Positions 34,861 through 37,620 of a stretch of 37,620 nt of DNA are shown one piece after another. Within the stretch, counting starts at the first letter, position 1. Every line of letters begins with the position of its first letter. The stretch lies in the NCBI GenBank assembly GCA_003278125.1, contig QCGX01000009.1, forward strand, positions 1-37,620. The letters run 5' to 3'. A program made the position numbers and the translations under genes. The notes under the pieces are model-generated. The model was not told the origin of the DNA. It saw nothing but the letters and a program-made list of their open reading frames with translations, and made no database searches. The stretch is from Pelagibacteraceae bacterium AG-390-C22. GTDB lineage: Bacteria > Pseudomonadota > Alphaproteobacteria > Pelagibacterales > Pelagibacteraceae.

Positions 34861-36226
34861 TAAGCTTTAATTTATTTCTAATCATGTAAAGAAAGATCAG
34901 CGAAGGTATCACCATCACTGCAGTAATTATAAAAAATATACCCCAATCTCCATTTAACCAATCAACTAATGCACCAGATGATGCCGCCAAAGTAGTCCTT
35001 CCTGCAGTTCCAATTGAAGCAAGAAGTGCGTATTGAGTAGCAGTATAAGTTCTATCGACTAGCATTGAAATAAACGCCACGAAAGCAACAGTTGCAAATG
35101 CTGCTGCCATGTCATCAAAAATTACTGCAATAGCAAATAGCAATTCTGATTTACCTGACCAAGCAAGCAAAGAGAACAACAAGTTAGTAGACGCCATCAA
35201 TATACCGGAGATAAACATTGCTTTTATAACACCTGAACGAATTGCAAACAAACCTCCTAGCAAAGTAAATATTACAGTAGTTATCCATCCTAACCCTTTA
35301 GAATAAAGAGCAATATCTGATTTGGTAAAACCTATTTCTTTATAAAAAATAACTGACATTCTGCCGAGAAATGCTTCTCCAATTTTAAAAAGAAAAACAA
35401 ATCCCAAGATAGCTAAAGCAATATTGAAACCATTTTTTTTGAAAAAACTCATCACAGGACCAAAGACTGTTCCTGTAATCCATGCCGCTGTTTTTGTTGC
35501 AAAATTAGAGGACCCAAATTTACCTTCGATCAATTTATCAGTCTTAGCTTGAGAATCTTTTCTTTGATCAGTTCTTGGTTCATGAACAAACATTAATCCA
35601 ATATTGCAGGCTATAATTACTACACCTAAAACTAAAAAAGTGATTTGCCAATAATTTTCAAATCCTGATAACTCGAAAAACTCAGCAACGTTTAATGCTA
35701 TAACTCCTCCTAATTTATAACCAGTCCACCATCCAACAACAGCCATAGCTGCACCAGCTTGCATCGATCTTCCTTCGTGTTCTCCGATTTGTTCAATTCT
35801 AAGAGCGTCAACAGTTATGTCTTGTGTGGCCGAAGCAATTGCAATTATTAGACCAACACTTATTACCAAGGCTAAATTTGCCGTAGGATTTATTACACTC
35901 CAACAAACTAGACTTAACAAAATTATAGTTTGCATTGAAACAATCCATCCTCGTCTATGACCAATTTTGTTAGTTAACCAAGGAATTCTAATTCTATCTA
36001 TTATTGGTGCCCATAAATAATTAAAAGCATAAACGGCAAATATTAAACCTGCCCAACCAATTGTGCTACGACTTAAGCCATCTTCCTTAAGCCATAGACT
36101 CAAACTACTACCAATTAATACCCATGGAAATCCACTAATAGCTCCAAGCAATAAAATTCTAATCATCCGTCTATCAAAATAAACAGAGAAAGTTTCTGAA
36201 AGCGTTTGTTTTTTATATATTTCCAT
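34853..36226 (-). CDS. AmpG-like muropeptide permease (MFS)
   Basis: A 457-residue inner-membrane transporter of the major facilitator superfamily with about twelve hydrophobic segments. It fits the AmpG group, which imports anhydromuropeptides released during wall turnover. Supporting segments: GFPWVLIGSSLSLWLKEDGL near the N-terminus, LWAPIIDRIRIP, RRGWIVSMQ, and ATQDITVDALRIEQ (about 133-146, the AmpG/acetyl-CoA-transporter signature). Late in the chain comes DRTYTATQYALLASIGTAGR, also typical. A basic cytoplasmic loop of about 40 residues divides the two halves (around 215-255). The NlpC/P60 gene overlaps its end, so import and peptide cleavage appear co-expressed. Other MFS substrates cannot be fully excluded. 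Confidence 0.87.
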   Translation of the reverse strand: MEIYKKQTLSETFSVYFDRRMIRILLLGAISGFPWVLIGSSLSLWLKEDGLSRSTIGWAGLIFAVYAFNYLWAPIIDRIRIPWLTNKIGHRRGWIVSMQTIILLSLVCWSVINPTANLALVISVGLIIAIASATQDITVDALRIEQIGEHEGRSMQAGAAMAVVGWWTGYKLGGVIALNVAEFFELSGFENYWQITFLVLGVVIIACNIGLMFVHEPRTDQRKDSQAKTDKLIEGKFGSSNFATKTAAWITGTVFGPVMSFFKKNGFNIALAILGFVFLFKIGEAFLGRMSVIFYKEIGFTKSDIALYSKGLGWITTVIFTLLGGLFAIRSGVIKAMFISGILMASTNLLFSLLAWSGKSELLFAIAVIFDDMAAAFATVAFVAFISMLVDRTYTATQYALLASIGTAGRTTLAASSGALVDWLNGDWGIFFIITAVMVIPSLIFLYMIRNKLKLNG

Positions 36227-36237
36227 AATTTATCTTT

Positions 36238-37620
36238 TTAATTTCTCCAAAAAGATGGAAAAAATAATACTAAAACAGCAAATAGTTCCAATCTTCCTAG
36301 CAGCATACCTATAGATAATATCCATTTTGATAGATCAGGTATAGCCTTATAATTTCCATTTGGGCCTATCATATCCCCAAGTCCTGGCCCTACATTTGAT
36401 ATAGCGCTTGCTGCACCAGAAATGGAAGTTAGAAAATCAAGTCCAGAAATCGACAAAAGCATAGCTATGATTAAAAAAATAAATAAAAATGAAAAAATAA
36501 ACACAATTACCGAGTTAATAAAATTATCTGATATTTTTTGATTATTATATTTAGATATTATTATACTGTTAGGATAGATTAATTTTTTTACTTGGTTTTT
36601 TAAAAAAATTAACAACATTTGTAATCTAAAAATTTTTATACCACAGGCTGTAGATCCGGCGCAACCACCTATGAACATTAAGAATAAAAAAAATATTAAA
36701 GAAAATTTTCCCCATAGACCAAAATCATCTGTGACATACCCTGTTCCTGATAAAATAGAAATTACATTAAACGAAGATATTCGGATCTTGTCTAAAATGT
36801 TACTTTCATATCCTATAAACAATAAATATAAAAACATTATTAGCACAGATATTAAAACCAACTGAATCAAGCCCTTAATCTGTACATCCTGAAAAAAAAT
36901 TTTTTTATTGCCTTGTGCGAATTTTAAATATGAAATGAAAGGTATGCTCCCTAAAACTATGAAAATACTTGCTATAATTTCTATATTAGAATTGTTAAAA
37001 AAACCTATAGAGTCATTGTGAGTTGAAAACCCCCCTGTAGCTATTGTCGTCATTGCATGAGAGACGCTATCAAATATTGACATGCCAAATAGCCAGTAAA
37101 AAAGACCACATAGAAACGTTAAAACTAAATAAGTTGATATAATAATAGCTGCTACCTCAAATGTACGAGGTAAAATTTTTTCAGTACTATCTGGCCCTTC
37201 CATCTTGAATAATTGCATCCCTCCTACTTTTAGTAGAGGTAAAATCGTAATAGCCATTACAACTATACCTATTCCTCCTAACCATTGCATTATAGCTCGC
37301 CATAGCAAGATACTTTTTGGACTTCCATCTAAATCTGCAATAATCGTTGCTCCAGTTGTGGTTATTCCAGACATGCTTTCAAAAAAAGCTTCACTGAAAG
37401 TAAATTCTTTAGGAGACAATAGAAAAGGTAGACTTCCAAATATAGCCACCATTAACCATGCTAAAGTAGAGAAAAGAAAAGTTTGCCTTAAATTCAATTT
37501 AAAATCTTTTTCTAAATTGGCTAAAATGAATAGTATTCCAATAAAAATAGTTACAAATGATGATGCAACAAAGCTATGACTGTTTTCGTTATATATTATT
37601 TGTATTGTATAAGGAACCAA
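36238..37620 (-). CDS. TrkH/KtrB-type potassium uptake protein, N-terminus beyond window
   Basis: A partial gene (460 residues visible) for the membrane channel subunit of a Trk/Ktr potassium transporter. Its 5' end lies beyond the right edge; the first visible codon, TTG, is probably internal and not the true start. Family TrkH proteins are about 480-500 residues, so perhaps 20-30 are missing. The pore-loop repeats are visible: ESMSGITTTGATII (first filter), IATGGFSTHNDSI (second), SGTGYVTDDFGLW (third) and ISNVGPGLGDMIGP (fourth), each with the key Gly. MQWLGGIGIVVMAITILPLL and GGCAGSTACGIKIFR are strongly TrkH-like. It works with a cytoplasmic TrkA regulator not in the window. It lies 11 bases upstream of the AmpG-like gene on the same strand. 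Confidence 0.93.
   Translation of the reverse strand: MVPYTIQIIYNENSHSFVASSFVTIFIGILFILANLEKDFKLNLRQTFLFSTLAWLMVAIFGSLPFLLSPKEFTFSEAFFESMSGITTTGATIIADLDGSPKSILLWRAIMQWLGGIGIVVMAITILPLLKVGGMQLFKMEGPDSTEKILPRTFEVAAIIISTYLVLTFLCGLFYWLFGMSIFDSVSHAMTTIATGGFSTHNDSIGFFNNSNIEIIASIFIVLGSIPFISYLKFAQGNKKIFFQDVQIKGLIQLVLISVLIMFLYLLFIGYESNILDKIRISSFNVISILSGTGYVTDDFGLWGKFSLIFFLFLMFIGGCAGSTACGIKIFRLQMLLIFLKNQVKKLIYPNSIIISKYNNQKISDNFINSVIVFIFSFLFIFLIIAMLLSISGLDFLTSISGAASAISNVGPGLGDMIGPNGNYKAIPDLSKWILSIGMLLGRLELFAVLVLFFPSFWRN

Noticed and set aside
37618-37620. TTG at the window edge as the TrkH start
   Set aside because: The frame is open to the edge and family members have additional N-terminal residues, so the gene probably continues beyond the window.
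1-37620. CRISPR array, insertion sequence, prophage or integrase
   Set aside because: No regularly spaced repeats, transposase or recombinase motifs, or phage structural genes were seen on either strand.

Overview
The window is AT-rich and densely packed. Most genes are separated by 0-60 bases or overlap slightly. I see no insertion sequences, phage genes, CRISPR array or rRNA. Together with a TAXI-type TRAP transporter and a compact core gene set, this best fits a streamlined marine alphaproteobacterium of the SAR11/Pelagibacterales type. That placement is inferred from style and content, not from a marker-gene tree. One feature is unexpected for an alphaproteobacterium: the pyruvate dehydrogenase E1 is the single-chain AceE type, whereas the alphaproteobacterial norm is the two-subunit E1.

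Layout. 1-4800: a PLP aminotransferase, then a TAXI solute-binding protein and its fused 4TM/12TM permease, with a strong terminator-like hairpin between the two transporter genes. 4800-5060: two very small candidate genes. 5055-10612 (minus strand): PaaI-type thioesterase, EamA transporter, and the PDH genes aceF and aceE. AceE carries its own N-terminal lipoyl domain. 10760-13207: small ORFs, an acetyl-CoA acetyltransferase with a translationally coupled 44-residue membrane peptide, tRNA-Arg(ACG), a small hydrophobic ORF and uppP. 13300-20195 (plus): a promoter and palindromic leader followed by gltD-gltB (glutamate synthase) and a NAD-binding epimerase-like gene. 20166-22120: an alpha/beta hydrolase and a glycosyltransferase.

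22124-30540 (plus) is the translation block thrS-infC-rpmI-rplT-pheS-pheT-lepA. 30611-33872 is a small sugar-nucleotide/glycan cassette: nucleotide-sugar dehydrogenase, epimerase and glycosyltransferase. It ends next to tRNA-Ser(GGA). 34120-37620 (minus) holds a cytoplasmic-looking NlpC/P60 peptidase overlapping an AmpG-like permease, which looks like a muropeptide recycling pair, then a TrkH-type K+ channel subunit cut by the window edge.

Together the genes cover carbon and nitrogen entry (pyruvate to acetyl-CoA, ammonium to glutamate, TRAP import), envelope building and recycling (UppP, glycan cassette, AmpG plus peptidase) and translation. The observations most worth following up are the lipoyl-AceE fusion, the Asp-to-Ser change in the sugar dehydrogenase active site, the AmpG/NlpC pair, the 18-codon ORF with a perfect Shine-Dalgarno sequence, and the palindromic gltD leader. 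I did not find a clearly novel multi-gene defence or mobile system.
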